From the NCBI GenBank assembly GCA_902790595.1, contig CADASL010000004.1:186001-250000 (forward strand): DNA of 64,000 bases, given 5' to 3'. Shown here piece after piece: positions 17,160 to 26,937 of this stretch. The notes beneath the pieces were generated by a model. It searched no databases. It was not told the origin of the DNA and saw only the letters and a list, made by a program, of their open reading frames with translations. Every line of letters starts with the position of its first letter. The first letter of the stretch is position 1. This DNA is from an uncultured Bacteroidales bacterium. GTDB lineage: Bacteria > Bacteroidota > Bacteroidia > Bacteroidales > SZUA-534. A program made the position numbers and the translations under genes.

Positions 17160-17185
17160 CAGGGGGCAAGCAAGTCCCCTGTTTT
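17160..17185 (+). promoter_or_regulatory. Terminator-like hairpin in the rimP leader
   Basis: CAGGGG (17160-17165) pairs with CCCCTG (17176-17181) and is followed by TTTT, between the promoter and the rimP ATG at 17199. It has the form of a compact intrinsic terminator. Since NusA itself stimulates pausing and termination, an attenuator that lets NusA feed back on its own operon is a reasonable inference; the short U run makes it a weak terminator at best. Confidence 0.55.
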
Positions 17186-17198
17186 ATTACAATAAACT

Positions 17199-17663
17199 AT
17201 GATAGACAAAAAGCAGATTGAAGAGATTGTTCAGAGCCGCATTGCCGACACCGACCTGTTTCTGGTTGATGTCAAGGTAGATACGCAGAACAATATCACC
17301 GTAACGCTCGACTCGCCTGAGGGCATTTCGGTTGACACTTGCGTGGAGATGAGCCAATACATTGAGTCGCAACTCGACCGTGAGGTGGAGGATTTCGCGC
17401 TCGAAGTATCGTCGCCTGGCGTGGGGCAGCCGCTCAAAGTGCTGCAGCAGTACACCAAAATCTTGAACGGAACGGTTGAAGTGCTGCTCAACAGCGGCAT
17501 CAAACTCAACGGCATCCTGCGAGAGGCTAACGCAGAGGGCATTCTGCTCGAGTATGAGACCAAAGAGAAACCCGAAGGCGCAAAACGTCCTGTAAAAGTC
17601 ATCAAAACAGAACCTTACGCGTTCACCGAGATTAAATCAGTAAAAGAGACAATTGTTTTTTAG
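17199..17663 (+). CDS. rimP: Ribosome maturation factor RimP
   Basis: A 154-residue RimP, needed for maturation of the 30S subunit. The two-domain pattern is visible: N-terminal alpha/beta domain with LDSPEGISVDTCVEMSQYIE (about residues 45-64) and LEVSSPGVGQPL (about 79-90), and an Sm-like C-terminal domain (GTVEVLLNSGIKLNGIL). First gene of the conserved rimP-nusA-infB operon, 23 bases before nusA. Confidence 0.95.
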   Translation: MIDKKQIEEIVQSRIADTDLFLVDVKVDTQNNITVTLDSPEGISVDTCVEMSQYIESQLDREVEDFALEVSSPGVGQPLKVLQQYTKILNGTVEVLLNSGIKLNGILREANAEGILLEYETKEKPEGAKRPVKVIKTEPYAFTEIKSVKETIVF

Positions 17664-17686
17664 CATAATCGAATAAATATAAAAAT

Positions 17687-18910
17687 ATGAATCTAACTGA
17701 CACATTTTCAGAGTTTAAGGAACTGAAAAACATCGACCGCCCCACAATGATGAGGGTTTTGGAAGACGTATTCCGCAGCACATTGGTAAAGCAGTACGGC
17801 ACCGATGAGAACTTCGACATCATCATCAACATCGACAAGGGAGACTTTGAGATTTGGCGCAACCGCGAGGTGGTTGAGGATGCCGACCTGAAAGACCCCA
17901 ACAAGGAGATTTCGCTCACCGAAGCAAAGAAAATCGATGAGGACTACGAGGTTGGCGAGGAAGTGTCGGACGAGGTGCAGATGAAGGATTTCGGCCGCCG
18001 CTCAATCCTGACGCTTCGCCAGAACCTGACCACCCGCATTATGGAGCTCGAAAAGGACCAGCTCTACGCCAAATACAAAGACCGCATCGGCGAGATTGTG
18101 ACCGGCGAGGTTTACCAGGTTTGGAAGAAGGAAATGATGATTATCGACGACGAGGGCAACGAGCTGATTATGCCGAAAACAGAGCAGATTCCGAGCGATT
18201 TCTTCCGCAAGGGCGATAGCGTCCGCGGAGTGGTTGTCCGCGTGGAGATGCGCAACTCAACCCCGCTGGTAATTCTTTCGCGCACAAGCCCGCTGTTCCT
18301 CGAAAGACTGTTCGAGCTTGAGGTTCCCGAGATTTTCGACGGACTCATTACCATCAAGAATATCAAACGCATCCCGGGCGAGCGTGCCAAAGTGGCCGTT
18401 GAGTCGTACGACGAGCGCATCGACCCAGTTGGAGCCTGCGTTGGTATGAAGGGCGCCCGCATCCACGGCATCGTCCGCGAGCTGCGCAACGAGAACATCG
18501 ATGTAATAAACTACACCAACAACCTTTCGCTCTACATTTCGCGCGCTTTGAGCCCTGCCAAGGTGTCGCAGATTAAGATTAACGAGGAGGCCAAGAAAGC
18601 CGACGTTTATCTTGAGCCCGACCAGGTGTCGCTGGCCATCGGCAAGGGTGGTACCAACATTAAACTTGCCAGCCAACTGACTGGTTATGAGATTGATGTT
18701 TACCGCGAGTCGGTTGACGAGGAGGATGTTGACCTTGAGGAATTTGCAGACGAAATTGACGGCTGGGTGCTCGACGCTCTCAAAGCCATTGGCTGCGACA
18801 CAGCAAAGAGCGTTCTCGAGATTCCGGCTGCCGAACTTGTTCATCGTACTGACCTTGAGGAGAATACAATCAACGACGTGCTGAAAATTCTGAAAGCCGA
18901 ATTTGAATAA
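17687..18910 (+). CDS. nusA: Transcription termination/antitermination protein NusA
   Basis: NusA binds RNA polymerase and nascent RNA to control pausing, termination and antitermination. The 407-residue protein has the N-terminal polymerase-binding domain (1-125), an S1 domain (IGEIVTGEVYQVWKKEMMII, about residues 130-150 on) and two KH domains (DPVGACVGMKGARIHGIVREL near 247; LAIGKGGTNIKLASQLTGYEI near 317). After KH2 there is a short acidic C-terminal segment with one helix-hairpin-helix-like repeat, shorter than in Proteobacteria. Middle gene of rimP-nusA-infB. Confidence 0.96.
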   Translation: MNLTDTFSEFKELKNIDRPTMMRVLEDVFRSTLVKQYGTDENFDIIINIDKGDFEIWRNREVVEDADLKDPNKEISLTEAKKIDEDYEVGEEVSDEVQMKDFGRRSILTLRQNLTTRIMELEKDQLYAKYKDRIGEIVTGEVYQVWKKEMMIIDDEGNELIMPKTEQIPSDFFRKGDSVRGVVVRVEMRNSTPLVILSRTSPLFLERLFELEVPEIFDGLITIKNIKRIPGERAKVAVESYDERIDPVGACVGMKGARIHGIVRELRNENIDVINYTNNLSLYISRALSPAKVSQIKINEEAKKADVYLEPDQVSLAIGKGGTNIKLASQLTGYEIDVYRESVDEEDVDLEEFADEIDGWVLDALKAIGCDTAKSVLEIPAAELVHRTDLEENTINDVLKILKAEFE

Positions 18911-18974
18911 ATAGCCGTTGCAACCAACAATAAGACAGTCATTCAGATAAAAATAACGAACTCTAAAGAAGCAA

Positions 18975-21818
18975 ATGACAGAATACAAACCACTGAGATT
19001 AAGTAAAATAGCACGCGACTTTGGCGTAGGCGTCAACACTGTGCTCGAATTTCTGCACAAAAAAGGCATCTCGGCCGACGACGGTCCGAATACCAAAATT
19101 GAGTTCGATGTGTTCCAGATTCTGCAAAAGGAATACAGCGGCGACATCAAGGTGAAAGAGGCGTCGGAGAAGATTGAGCTGAACGCTATGCGGGCAAAGA
19201 AGGAATCGATTTACGCAACCGACGAATTCTCGGAGCCGCAGGCTGAACCGGCCAAAAAAGAGCCGGAGCCGGCCAAGGTGGAGTTTGTTGACACTAAGGT
19301 CGAGAAGTTGCAAGGCCCTAATGTGGTTGGCAAAATCGACTTGAACAAGAAACCGGCCAAGAAACCCGAACCGACACCGGCACCGGCGCCGAAGAGTCAG
19401 CCTGTTGTTTCGGCTAGCCCGAAAGAGGAGCAACCCAAGCCGAAACCGAAACAGCCAGAGCCGGAGCTCATCAAAACAAAGGTGGAGCCGGTGAAGGACG
19501 TGAAAATACTTGGCAAAATCGAGCTCGACCAGCTCAACACCAAGACTCGTCCGGCCAAGAAGTCGAAAGAGGAGAAAATGCGCGACCGCAAGGAGCGCGA
19601 GGCTCAATCGAAGAAGCTCATCCAGCAGCAGGCCGAGGCTCGCAACAACAGCAACAAGCAGCACGACGACCGTCCGCAACGTGTTGAGCCTGAGTTCATC
19701 AACACAAAGGTTGAGAAGCTGCAGGGCCCCAATGTGGTTGGCAAAATCGACCTCGACGACCGCAAACATTCAGGCGGCGACGAGTTTGGCAAGAAGAAAA
19801 AACGCAAACGCATACAGAAAGACCGCGTCGATGTTGGTATGCCGACTGACAGCGGCAAGGGCGGCAAGGGCGGAAAAGGCCCGAAAGGCGCATCGAAATT
19901 CCTGAAAAAGGAAGTGAATGAGGAAGATGTGCAGAAGCAGATTAAAGACACTCTGGCACGTCTGCAAGCCCCGAAAGGCAAGAGCAAAACCAGCGTCCAC
20001 CGTCGCGAGAAACGCGAGGATGTAAGGCAGAAATCGGCGGAGGAGATTGAGCGTCAGGAAGCAGAAAAGATGGTGCTGAAAGTCACCGAGTTTGTGTCGG
20101 TTAACGAGCTGGCCACAATGATGAACGTTTCGGTGACCGAGGTAATCTCAACCTGTATGAATCTGGGTCTGTTTGTATCTATCAACCAGCGACTTGACGC
20201 CGAAACAATGGCCTTGGTTGCCGATGAGTTCGGTTACAAGATGCAGTTTGTGAGCGCCGACCTGCTCGAGGCCATAACTGATGAGGAGGACAACGAGGAG
20301 GATTTGGTTCCGCGTCCGCCAATCATCACTGTGATGGGCCACGTTGACCACGGTAAGACATCGCTGCTCGACCACATCCGCAACGCCAACGTGATTGCAG
20401 GCGAGGCCGGCGGCATCACCCAGCACATTGGCGCATACAGCGTGGTGCTGAAAAACGGTAAAACCATCACCTTCCTTGACACTCCGGGTCACGAGGCGTT
20501 TACCGCGATGCGTGCCCGTGGTGCTCAAATTACTGATATTGTGATTATTGTGATTGCAGCCGACGACAGCATTATGCCTCAGACCATTGAGGCCATCAAC
20601 CACGCGCAAGCGGCTGGTGTTCCAATTGTGTTTGCAATCAACAAGATAGACAAACCGGGTGCAAACCCCGACAAGATAAAAGAGGCTTTGGCCAATATGA
20701 ACCTTTTGGTTGAGGAGTGGGGCGGCAAATATCAGTCGCAGGACATCTCGGCCAAAAAGGGCATCAACGTTGCCGAGCTGCTCGATAAGGTTCTGCTTGA
20801 GGCCGAACTGCTTGATTTGAAGGCAAATCCGAACAAACTGGCTTCGGGAACTGTAATTGAATCGGCACTTGACAAAGGCCGCGGCTATGTGACCACAGTG
20901 CTTGTGCAGAACGGTACGCTGAAGGTTGGCGACATTGTGCTTGCCGGCAGTTTCACAGGCCACGTGAAGGCAATGTACAACGAGCGCAGCGGCAAAATTG
21001 ACGCGGCAGGTCCCTCGACACCGGCATTGATTCTTGGCTTGAACGGCGCACCGCAGGCTGGCGACAAATTCAATGTTGTGAGCAGCGACAAAGAGGCCCG
21101 CGACATTGCCAACCGCCGTATGCAGCTGCAGCGCGAGCAGGGCTTGCGCACCCAGAAGCACCTTACATTGGCCGAGGTTGGCCGCCGCAAGGCAATTGGC
21201 GACTTCCACGAACTCAACATCATTGTCAAGGCCGATGTGGACGGTTCGGCAGAGGCTCTGCAGGATTCGCTCATCAAACTTTCGACACCCGAAATTCAGG
21301 TCAACGTCATTCACAAGGCCGTTGGTCAGATTTCAGAGTCGGATGTTACGCTGGCCGCCGCTTCCGATGCAATCATCGTCGGATTCCAGGTGCGCCCGTC
21401 GATGGACGCCCGCAAACTGGCCGAGCGCGAGCAGGTGGACATCCGCTTGTACTCAATCATCTACGATGCCATCAACGAGGTGAAAGACGCTATGGAAGGT
21501 ATGCTTTCGCCGGAAATCAAAGAGGAGGTTATCGGTACGGTTGAGATTCGCGAGGTGTTCAAGATTTCGAAGGTTGGTTCGGTTGCAGGCTGCTTTGTCC
21601 GCGACGGTAAGGTTAAACGCACATCGAAAGTGCGCGTCATCCGCGACGGTATTGTGGTTTACACCGGCGAACTCGGCTCACTCAAACGCTTCAAAGACGA
21701 CGCCAAAGAGGTACTCACCGGTATGGAGTGCGGCTTGAATATCGACAAGTACAACGATATTAAGGTTGGCGATGTGATTGAGGTTTACGAGGAGACTGAG
21801 GTTAAACGTACGCTGTAA
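18975..21818 (+). CDS. infB: Translation initiation factor IF-2
   Basis: GTPase that delivers initiator fMet-tRNA to the ribosome. The 947-residue protein starts with the IF2_N helix-turn-helix ([20 protein letters not shown]), followed by a long charged, proline- and lysine-rich linker to about residue 360. The linker contains three copies of a repeat of the form [20 protein letters not shown] at about residues 103, 164 and 240; copies one and three are nearly identical. A second IF2_N domain lies near 365, the GTPase from about 450 with GHVDHGKTS (455-463), DTPGHEA and NKID, then domains II-IV. Last gene of the operon; a strong terminator follows. Confidence 0.97.
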   Translation: MTEYKPLRLSKIARDFGVGVNTVLEFLHKKGISADDGPNTKIEFDVFQILQKEYSGDIKVKEASEKIELNAMRAKKESIYATDEFSEPQAEPAKKEPEPAKVEFVDTKVEKLQGPNVVGKIDLNKKPAKKPEPTPAPAPKSQPVVSASPKEEQPKPKPKQPEPELIKTKVEPVKDVKILGKIELDQLNTKTRPAKKSKEEKMRDRKEREAQSKKLIQQQAEARNNSNKQHDDRPQRVEPEFINTKVEKLQGPNVVGKIDLDDRKHSGGDEFGKKKKRKRIQKDRVDVGMPTDSGKGGKGGKGPKGASKFLKKEVNEEDVQKQIKDTLARLQAPKGKSKTSVHRREKREDVRQKSAEEIERQEAEKMVLKVTEFVSVNELATMMNVSVTEVISTCMNLGLFVSINQRLDAETMALVADEFGYKMQFVSADLLEAITDEEDNEEDLVPRPPIITVMGHVDHGKTSLLDHIRNANVIAGEAGGITQHIGAYSVVLKNGKTITFLDTPGHEAFTAMRARGAQITDIVIIVIAADDSIMPQTIEAINHAQAAGVPIVFAINKIDKPGANPDKIKEALANMNLLVEEWGGKYQSQDISAKKGINVAELLDKVLLEAELLDLKANPNKLASGTVIESALDKGRGYVTTVLVQNGTLKVGDIVLAGSFTGHVKAMYNERSGKIDAAGPSTPALILGLNGAPQAGDKFNVVSSDKEARDIANRRMQLQREQGLRTQKHLTLAEVGRRKAIGDFHELNIIVKADVDGSAEALQDSLIKLSTPEIQVNVIHKAVGQISESDVTLAAASDAIIVGFQVRPSMDARKLAEREQVDIRLYSIIYDAINEVKDAMEGMLSPEIKEEVIGTVEIREVFKISKVGSVAGCFVRDGKVKRTSKVRVIRDGIVVYTGELGSLKRFKDDAKEVLTGMECGLNIDKYNDIKVGDVIEVYEETEVKRTL

Positions 21819-21838
21819 TAATCAGTTGATTAGATAGT

Positions 21839-21870
21839 AAAAAAGGCTTGCCGGTTGGCAGGCCTTTTTT
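21839..21870 (+). terminator. Terminator of rimP-nusA-infB
   Basis: AAAAAAGGCttGCC and GGCagGCCTTTTTT form a long hairpin with a GGTT loop; it begins 20 bases after the infB stop. The A-rich left arm and T-rich right arm make it usable from both strands, so it could also serve the converging minus-strand gene. Confidence 0.92.
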
Positions 21871-21987
21871 GTTGAATGTGCGGCATTTCATCACCAAATG
21901 TCAATCAGGCTTTATTGATAGTGTTCAGGCGTACGCGAGCCGAGATAATCTGTGTCATCTCGTGTCATCAGTGCGAGAAAATTACAT

Positions 21988-23991
21988 TCAATCCTTCGCC
22001 ACAACCATTCTGTCCTCATTCATTCTGCTCATATACTGCTGAATAATGGCTTTCAGCTTGGTTTCCATTTTCATCTGTTGCTGGCTGTCGATTTGACCAA
22101 TCAGATTGTTTTCCAGCAGTTTGTCGCTCAAGGCGTAAACGGCTTTTGTCTGGTTGCCGTTGAACTGCAGAAGGTAGCCGTTCATCACAATCTGGTAGAT
22201 GCCGTTGCAGTAGCTAACGGCGAATTTTTCAGATTCCGGTGTGTTCAAAAGGTCCTGACCGAAAGCGATATACGGCTGGTCGTAGCCCAGATAGCTCAAT
22301 AGTGTGGGCATAACATCAATTTGCTGCGCAATGCCGCTGCGGCCGCCAATAAATGTGCTGTCGCCAGGCGCGTAAAAAATGACGGGGCCGGTGAAAACGC
22401 CCAAATCGGTTTGATATTCAGCGTGGTCGGTCAGGTTGGTATGGTCGCTGCAGATGGCAAAAACGGTGTTGTTGAACCACGGTTGCCGGCGTGCTTCGTC
22501 GAAGAAGCGTCGCAGCGAGTAGTCGGTGTAGCGGATACCCTTATGGACAGGCAGCGGCCCCTCGGGGAAACGGTCAACGTATTTTTGTGGAATCTGGTAG
22601 GGATGGTGGCTCGAAGCGGTGAAAACGGCCGTCATAAACGGTTCTTTAAACTGCGACATCTGCTTGCAATAGAACTGCAGGAACGGCTCGTCCCAAATGG
22701 CCCAGAAGCCGTCGAACTCGGCATCACCGTCAAAATCGGGGCACTGGTCGAATTCGGTGCGGCCGAAATAATCGTCGAAACCAGTGGCGCGGGCAAAGGC
22801 CTCAAAGCCCATACTGCCGTTCTTGGCACCGTGGAAAAATGCCGAGTAATAACCCTTGTTTTTCAACTCGACAGCCAGTCCGTCGAGCGTGTTGAGGGCG
22901 GCGGGAGTAAGGAAGAACGGCTCAATGAAGTATGGAATGCTGCTCAAAACGCTCGGCATTCCGTCGATGCTCTTGCGGCCGTTTGTAAAGCTGTCGTAGA
23001 ACCAGAAGCTGTACTGCATCAGACTATCGACGAACGGCGTATATCCTTGATAATTACCATCTTCAAGCTCCGGATTGTAAGTGCCGATAAACTCGCGCGC
23101 AAAACTCTCGATGATGATGACAACCACGTTGCGGCCCTTGCCCGGCGCGTTTTGCACGATGCTGTCAACGGGCTGGTGCACAGGCGTGTAGATGCTATCG
23201 AGTTGCTCCTGCGAAAAATAGTGCGGAGTTGTGAACGGCTTTTTATTGAAGGTGCGAATCAGCGAGAAAGGAGTGTTCAGAATGAGTGGAGCCTCAACCG
23301 GATTGCTGATGTATTGGTTTGCATTACTGATAGTTATGGGTCGTGTGCTACGGTCGATTCCGCCACGCATTCCGCCAATGCACAGCACCATAACGGCCGC
23401 CATAACCACGGCCCGCACCGCATAATACTTGATGTAGCCTACCAAACCCGAAATCTTTTTATCGACCATCGGATTTTGGTATAAAACAATCAACATCAAT
23501 ATGATGGCTGCGCCAATAATTATCAGGTACCACGAGTGCAGTGCCTCGGTCAGGAACACCGATGCGAGGTTGTCCTCGTTGCTGAATTCGGCGAAGACCG
23601 TGCCCGTTGTACGGCGCCCGGTGTAACGGAAATAGACCACATCGCAAAGATTAACCACAATGCCGATGGTGTTCAGCACCACAAAAAACGATTTCGCAAC
23701 AATGCCGTAAACGCGGCTCATCTCTTTGAAATGCAGCGGGAAAAGCGCAAGCACCAAAAAGGCAATGTTCATATAGATGATTCCCGACGTGTCGAAAACG
23801 AGCGAGCCTTTGACAAGATTGAAAAAGTTGTCGGTCAGTATTTTACCTTCGTAGTAGCTGTAGTTGGCAGCCAGAAAAACCGCACGGCACAGAAAGTAGC
23901 AGAAATAGACAAGGGCGATGTCGAACGCCACGTTCAGAAACGATTTGGCGAGCGTTGTCTCACCATTTCTAAAAATCTTTATTTGCTTCAT
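21988..23991 (-). CDS. LTA-synthase-like sulfatase-superfamily phosphotransferase
   Basis: A 667-residue inner-membrane protein with about five N-terminal membrane segments and a periplasmic alkaline-phosphatase/sulfatase-fold domain. Metal and catalytic positions are visible: VVVIIIESFAREF (Glu metal ligand, about 294-306), SFTNGRKSIDGMPSVLSS (catalytic Thr) and AICSDHTNL (Asp-His ligands, about 530). This is the LtaS/OpgB/phosphoethanolamine-transferase group; in Gram-negative Bacteroidota the usual guess is transfer of a phospho-head group to a glycan or lipid, but the substrate is unknown. The frame opens at a TTG at 24015, but that codon lies inside a consensus promoter, so I start at the ATG at 23991. 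Confidence 0.85.
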   Translation of the reverse strand: MKQIKIFRNGETTLAKSFLNVAFDIALVYFCYFLCRAVFLAANYSYYEGKILTDNFFNLVKGSLVFDTSGIIYMNIAFLVLALFPLHFKEMSRVYGIVAKSFFVVLNTIGIVVNLCDVVYFRYTGRRTTGTVFAEFSNEDNLASVFLTEALHSWYLIIIGAAIILMLIVLYQNPMVDKKISGLVGYIKYYAVRAVVMAAVMVLCIGGMRGGIDRSTRPITISNANQYISNPVEAPLILNTPFSLIRTFNKKPFTTPHYFSQEQLDSIYTPVHQPVDSIVQNAPGKGRNVVVIIIESFAREFIGTYNPELEDGNYQGYTPFVDSLMQYSFWFYDSFTNGRKSIDGMPSVLSSIPYFIEPFFLTPAALNTLDGLAVELKNKGYYSAFFHGAKNGSMGFEAFARATGFDDYFGRTEFDQCPDFDGDAEFDGFWAIWDEPFLQFYCKQMSQFKEPFMTAVFTASSHHPYQIPQKYVDRFPEGPLPVHKGIRYTDYSLRRFFDEARRQPWFNNTVFAICSDHTNLTDHAEYQTDLGVFTGPVIFYAPGDSTFIGGRSGIAQQIDVMPTLLSYLGYDQPYIAFGQDLLNTPESEKFAVSYCNGIYQIVMNGYLLQFNGNQTKAVYALSDKLLENNLIGQIDSQQQMKMETKLKAIIQQYMSRMNEDRMVVAKD

Positions 23992-24012
23992 ATTGTTGTT
24001 GCTCTTTGCGGG

Positions 24013-24020
24013 CAAAGATA
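24013..24020 (-). promoter_or_regulatory. -7 element (TATCTTTG) of the sulfatase-fold gene
   Basis: Exact TAnnTTTG match on the minus strand, 21 bases upstream of the ATG at 23991. It overlaps the TTG that opens the longer reading frame, which rules that codon out as the start if this is the promoter. No clear -33 TTTG. Confidence 0.6.
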
Positions 24021-24126
24021 ATCGATTTAAGAGTTGGGAGGTATGATTTAGGAATGGGAAAAGGAGAGAGGTAAGAGTTTAGCGCTTTGCTTCCCCGATA
24101 GTTATCACACCTTCATCCCAATCAGC

Positions 24127-24239
24127 ACTTCAATCCTTCACGCATTCACGCCTTCAGTCCTTCACTCATTCAATCCTTCACTCATTCAATCCTTCACTCA
24201 TTCAATCCTTCACGCATTCACTCCTTCAATCCTTCACTA
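24127..24239. repeat. 16-bp tandem repeat (CATTCAATCCTTCACT)
   Basis: Three adjacent copies of CATTCAATCCTTCACT (24167-24214, last base of the third changed) sit in a longer run of decayed copies with units such as TTCACGCATTCACGCC. It fills most of the gap between lpxD and the sulfatase-fold gene. Only C, A and T with rare G are used on the plus strand, a strong strand bias. No coding or promoter role is seen. Confidence 0.85.
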
Positions 24240-24301
24240 AATGGAAACGCCCCATCCCGAAACCGAGACAGGGCGCTTCGCCATATTTGTTTCACACACA
24301 A

Positions 24302-25336
24302 TTATTTCTGAGCCAATTGTTTTTCGATGTTGTCGATGCGTTTGACAATATCAGGGAACTTGCGGAACAACACGCTCGACCGCAGCCAGCCCTTGTAGTC
24401 CTGAACCGGCGAGCCGATGATGGCCGTGCCTTCGGTGGTGATGTTGGCGTTCAATCCCGACTGTGCGCCAATGTGAGTGCCATCGGCCACGGTGATGTGT
24501 GGCGCAAAGCCCACCTGGCCGCCGCACATACAGTTGCGTCCAATCTTGGTTGAGCCGGCAATGCCGCACTGCGCTGACATTACGGTGTTCTCGCCAATCT
24601 GCACATTGTGGCCAACCTGCACCAGATTGTCGAGTTTCACGCCCTTGTGAATAATGGTCGAGCCCATTGTCGAGCGGTCAACACAGGCGTTGGCGCCAAT
24701 CTCAACATAATCCTCAATTATCACGTTGCCGATTTGCGGAATCTTCTTGTAGTTGTTGTCGGCGTTGGGCGCGAAGCCGAAGCCGTCGGCGCCAATTGAC
24801 GTTCCGGCGTGCAGCGTTACGTTGTTGCCAAGCACGCAGTTGTAGTAGATTTTTACACCCGGGTAGATGATGCAGTTGTCGCCAATCTTCACATTATCAC
24901 CAATATAGCATTGCGGATAAATCTTCACATTCTTGCCGATGCGAGCGTTTGGCCCGATGTAGGCGAAAGCGCCCAGATACAGGTTCTCGCCATAGGTTGC
25001 CGACGGGTCGATGAACGATGGCTGCTCAATGCCGTTTTTGCGCGGAATGACGGCCTCGGCCACCATATCGAGCAGCGACGCGAAAGCCTCGTAGGCGTTA
25101 TCGACATAGATGAGCGTGGTCTCGACCGGACCTTCGGGCTTGAAATCGCGGTTCACCAGCACCGCCGACGATTTGGTGGTGTAGATGTAATGGATGTATT
25201 TCGGGTTTGCCAGAAACGACAGTGCGCCCTCGCGGCCCTCTTCAATCTTTGCCACATCGCGCAGTTTCACGTCGGCGTTGCCAACAACCTCGCCCTTCAG
25301 AGCCTCGGCAATTTGTGCGGCTGTAAATTCTATCAT
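24302..25336 (-). CDS. lpxD: UDP-3-O-acylglucosamine N-acyltransferase
   Basis: LpxD adds the second acyl chain to UDP-3-O-acylglucosamine in lipid A synthesis. The 344-residue protein has the uridine-binding N-terminal domain (to about residue 100), a long left-handed beta-helix of hexapeptide repeats ([20 protein letters not shown] and on) and a C-terminal helix ([15 protein letters not shown]). The catalytic His is expected within the coil region [17 protein letters not shown], about residues 172-190. It follows ftsZ on the same strand after 86 bases containing a palindromic repeat. In many Bacteroidota lpxD heads an lpxD-lpxC-lpxA cluster; that partner is absent here. Confidence 0.94.
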   Translation of the reverse strand: MIEFTAAQIAEALKGEVVGNADVKLRDVAKIEEGREGALSFLANPKYIHYIYTTKSSAVLVNRDFKPEGPVETTLIYVDNAYEAFASLLDMVAEAVIPRKNGIEQPSFIDPSATYGENLYLGAFAYIGPNARIGKNVKIYPQCYIGDNVKIGDNCIIYPGVKIYYNCVLGNNVTLHAGTSIGADGFGFAPNADNNYKKIPQIGNVIIEDYVEIGANACVDRSTMGSTIIHKGVKLDNLVQVGHNVQIGENTVMSAQCGIAGSTKIGRNCMCGGQVGFAPHITVADGTHIGAQSGLNANITTEGTAIIGSPVQDYKGWLRSSVLFRKFPDIVKRIDNIEKQLAQK

Positions 25337-25370
25337 ATTGAGTTATAAATTTTTAAGTTATAAGTTTTAA

Positions 25371-25398
25371 GTAGAGACGCGCCGTGGCACGTCTCTGT
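25371..25398. repeat. GTAGAGACG palindromic repeat, copy 2
   Basis: AGAGACG (25373-25379) pairs with CGTCTCT (25390-25396) around a GCC/GGC inner stem. Same element as at 11387-11414. It lies between ftsZ and lpxD and could fold in the transcript. Confidence 0.75.
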
Positions 25399-25422
25399 TA
25401 GTGTTTCCTGTTTTTGTTTACG

Positions 25423-26898
25423 TTAATCAACATTGTCGAACAAAAACGAGTTGTTCTCGCGCAGTTTGCCGTCGCTCGATAGTGTCATTCGCGACATCTG
25501 CCCGGCTTGAGAAGTCGCCGTCTCGGCTTGCTCCGGTTGCTGTTGTGCCTGCATCTGGTTGCGGAGGCGTTTATATGCCGGCTGGCTCTCCATATCGAGT
25601 ACGTCCTTCTCGGAGCCGTAGCGCAGAGGCTGTACTTGTGCGAACAGGTTTTGCAGCGAGTCGTCGGTCTGGCCGAAATCGAGCTCAGCCTGACGGCACT
25701 CGAAATCCATCGGTTTGATGTCCTCAAGCACCACGTGCTCAATTTTTTCGGGGTCGTTGGTCGGGAATTCGGTGCAGAAGCCGGCGGCAAAGGTCTTCGG
25801 CTCTTGTGCCGGCGCCTGTTTGACCGGATTGGCCTGCGGAGTCTGGTTTATCGGATTCACAACCGGGTCTTTGAGTTCAACTTTCACCGTCTCAACAGGT
25901 TGCGAGGGCAAAAAATCGCTCAGGCTGTCGTCGTCGAAACCGGTGGCGATGACCGTCACGCTCAGAGCCTCGCCCAGTGAGTCGTCGATGGTGTTGCCCC
26001 AGATGATGTCGGCGTTGAAGCCGGCTGCCTCCTGCACAAAGTCGTTGATGCCGCAAACCTCGTCCATTGTGGCTTCGTGCTCGCTGCTCGAAATGATGTT
26101 CAGAAGGATGTTTTTGGCGCCGCGGATGTCGTTGTTACTCAGGAGCGGCGAGTGCATAGCCTTGTCGATGGCCTCGGTGGCGCGGTTGTCGCCGGTGGCG
26201 CTTGACGAGCCCATCAGGGCAATGCCGCTGTTGGTCATAACTGTCTTGACATCAGCAAAATCGACGTTGATAATGCCGTGCACGGTGATAATCTCGGCAA
26301 TGCCTTTGGCGGCCAGTGTCAGCACATCGTCGGCATAACCGAACGCCTGGCTCGACCGGCAGTTGCCGTATATCTCGCGGATTTTCTCGTTGTCGATAAC
26401 CAGCAGAGCGTCAACACTTTTGCGCATCTCCTTCAGGCCGTCGATGGCGTTGCGCTTGCGTTTTGCGCCCTCGAACCGGAACGGCAGCGTGACAATGCCC
26501 ACCGTCAGAATGCCCATTTCTTTGGCCTGCTGCGCAATGACTGGCGCCGCGCCCGTGCCTGTGCCGCCGCCCAGACCGGCTGTCACGAACACCATCTTGG
26601 CGTTGTGCGACAGCATCTCGGCAATGTCGTCGTAGCTCTCGCGAGCGGCCTCGCGGCCCTGGCTAGGCTCGTTGCCGGCGCCCAAGCCCTCGGTGAGCGT
26701 CGCGCCAAGCTGAATCTTATTGTCGATGGGGCTGTTTTGCAGAGCCTGGTGGTCGGTGTTGCATATTACAAAATCAACACCCTTGATGCCTTTGTCGAAC
26801 ATATGGTTGACTGCGTTACCGCCGCTGCCGCCCACGCCTATCACCTTTATAATGTTTGAGTTGCCCTTAGGCAAATCGAAGTTCATAAGTTCTTCCAT
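25423..26898 (-). CDS. ftsZ: Cell division protein FtsZ
   Basis: Tubulin-like GTPase that forms the division ring. The nucleotide-binding motifs are IGVGGSGGNAVNHM near residue 20 and the tubulin signature GGGTGTGAAPVIA near 114; the T7 loop NVDFADVKTVM is near 220. After the core (to about residue 330) comes a long, Q/P-rich linker of about 140 residues, and a C-terminal tail (ENNSFLFDNVD). The total of 491 residues is long compared with E. coli but normal for Bacteroidota. Last gene of the dcw cluster before lpxD. Confidence 0.97.
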   Translation of the reverse strand: MEELMNFDLPKGNSNIIKVIGVGGSGGNAVNHMFDKGIKGVDFVICNTDHQALQNSPIDNKIQLGATLTEGLGAGNEPSQGREAARESYDDIAEMLSHNAKMVFVTAGLGGGTGTGAAPVIAQQAKEMGILTVGIVTLPFRFEGAKRKRNAIDGLKEMRKSVDALLVIDNEKIREIYGNCRSSQAFGYADDVLTLAAKGIAEIITVHGIINVDFADVKTVMTNSGIALMGSSSATGDNRATEAIDKAMHSPLLSNNDIRGAKNILLNIISSSEHEATMDEVCGINDFVQEAAGFNADIIWGNTIDDSLGEALSVTVIATGFDDDSLSDFLPSQPVETVKVELKDPVVNPINQTPQANPVKQAPAQEPKTFAAGFCTEFPTNDPEKIEHVVLEDIKPMDFECRQAELDFGQTDDSLQNLFAQVQPLRYGSEKDVLDMESQPAYKRLRNQMQAQQQPEQAETATSQAGQMSRMTLSSDGKLRENNSFLFDNVD

Positions 26899-26937
26899 AA
26901 TCTTTCGTTTTAGTGAGTTATTAATTTGTTTGTACTA

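Noticed and set aside
20148..21314. 388-codon frame antisense to infB
   Set aside because: Shadow of the conserved GTPase region of IF-2.
22321..23484. 387-codon frame opposite the sulfatase-fold gene
   Set aside because: Shadow; the minus-strand gene has metal-site motifs.
24241..24300. Terminator downstream of lpxD
   Set aside because: GAAGCGCCC and GGGCGTTTC can pair on the minus strand, but no T run follows, so it does not qualify as an intrinsic terminator.
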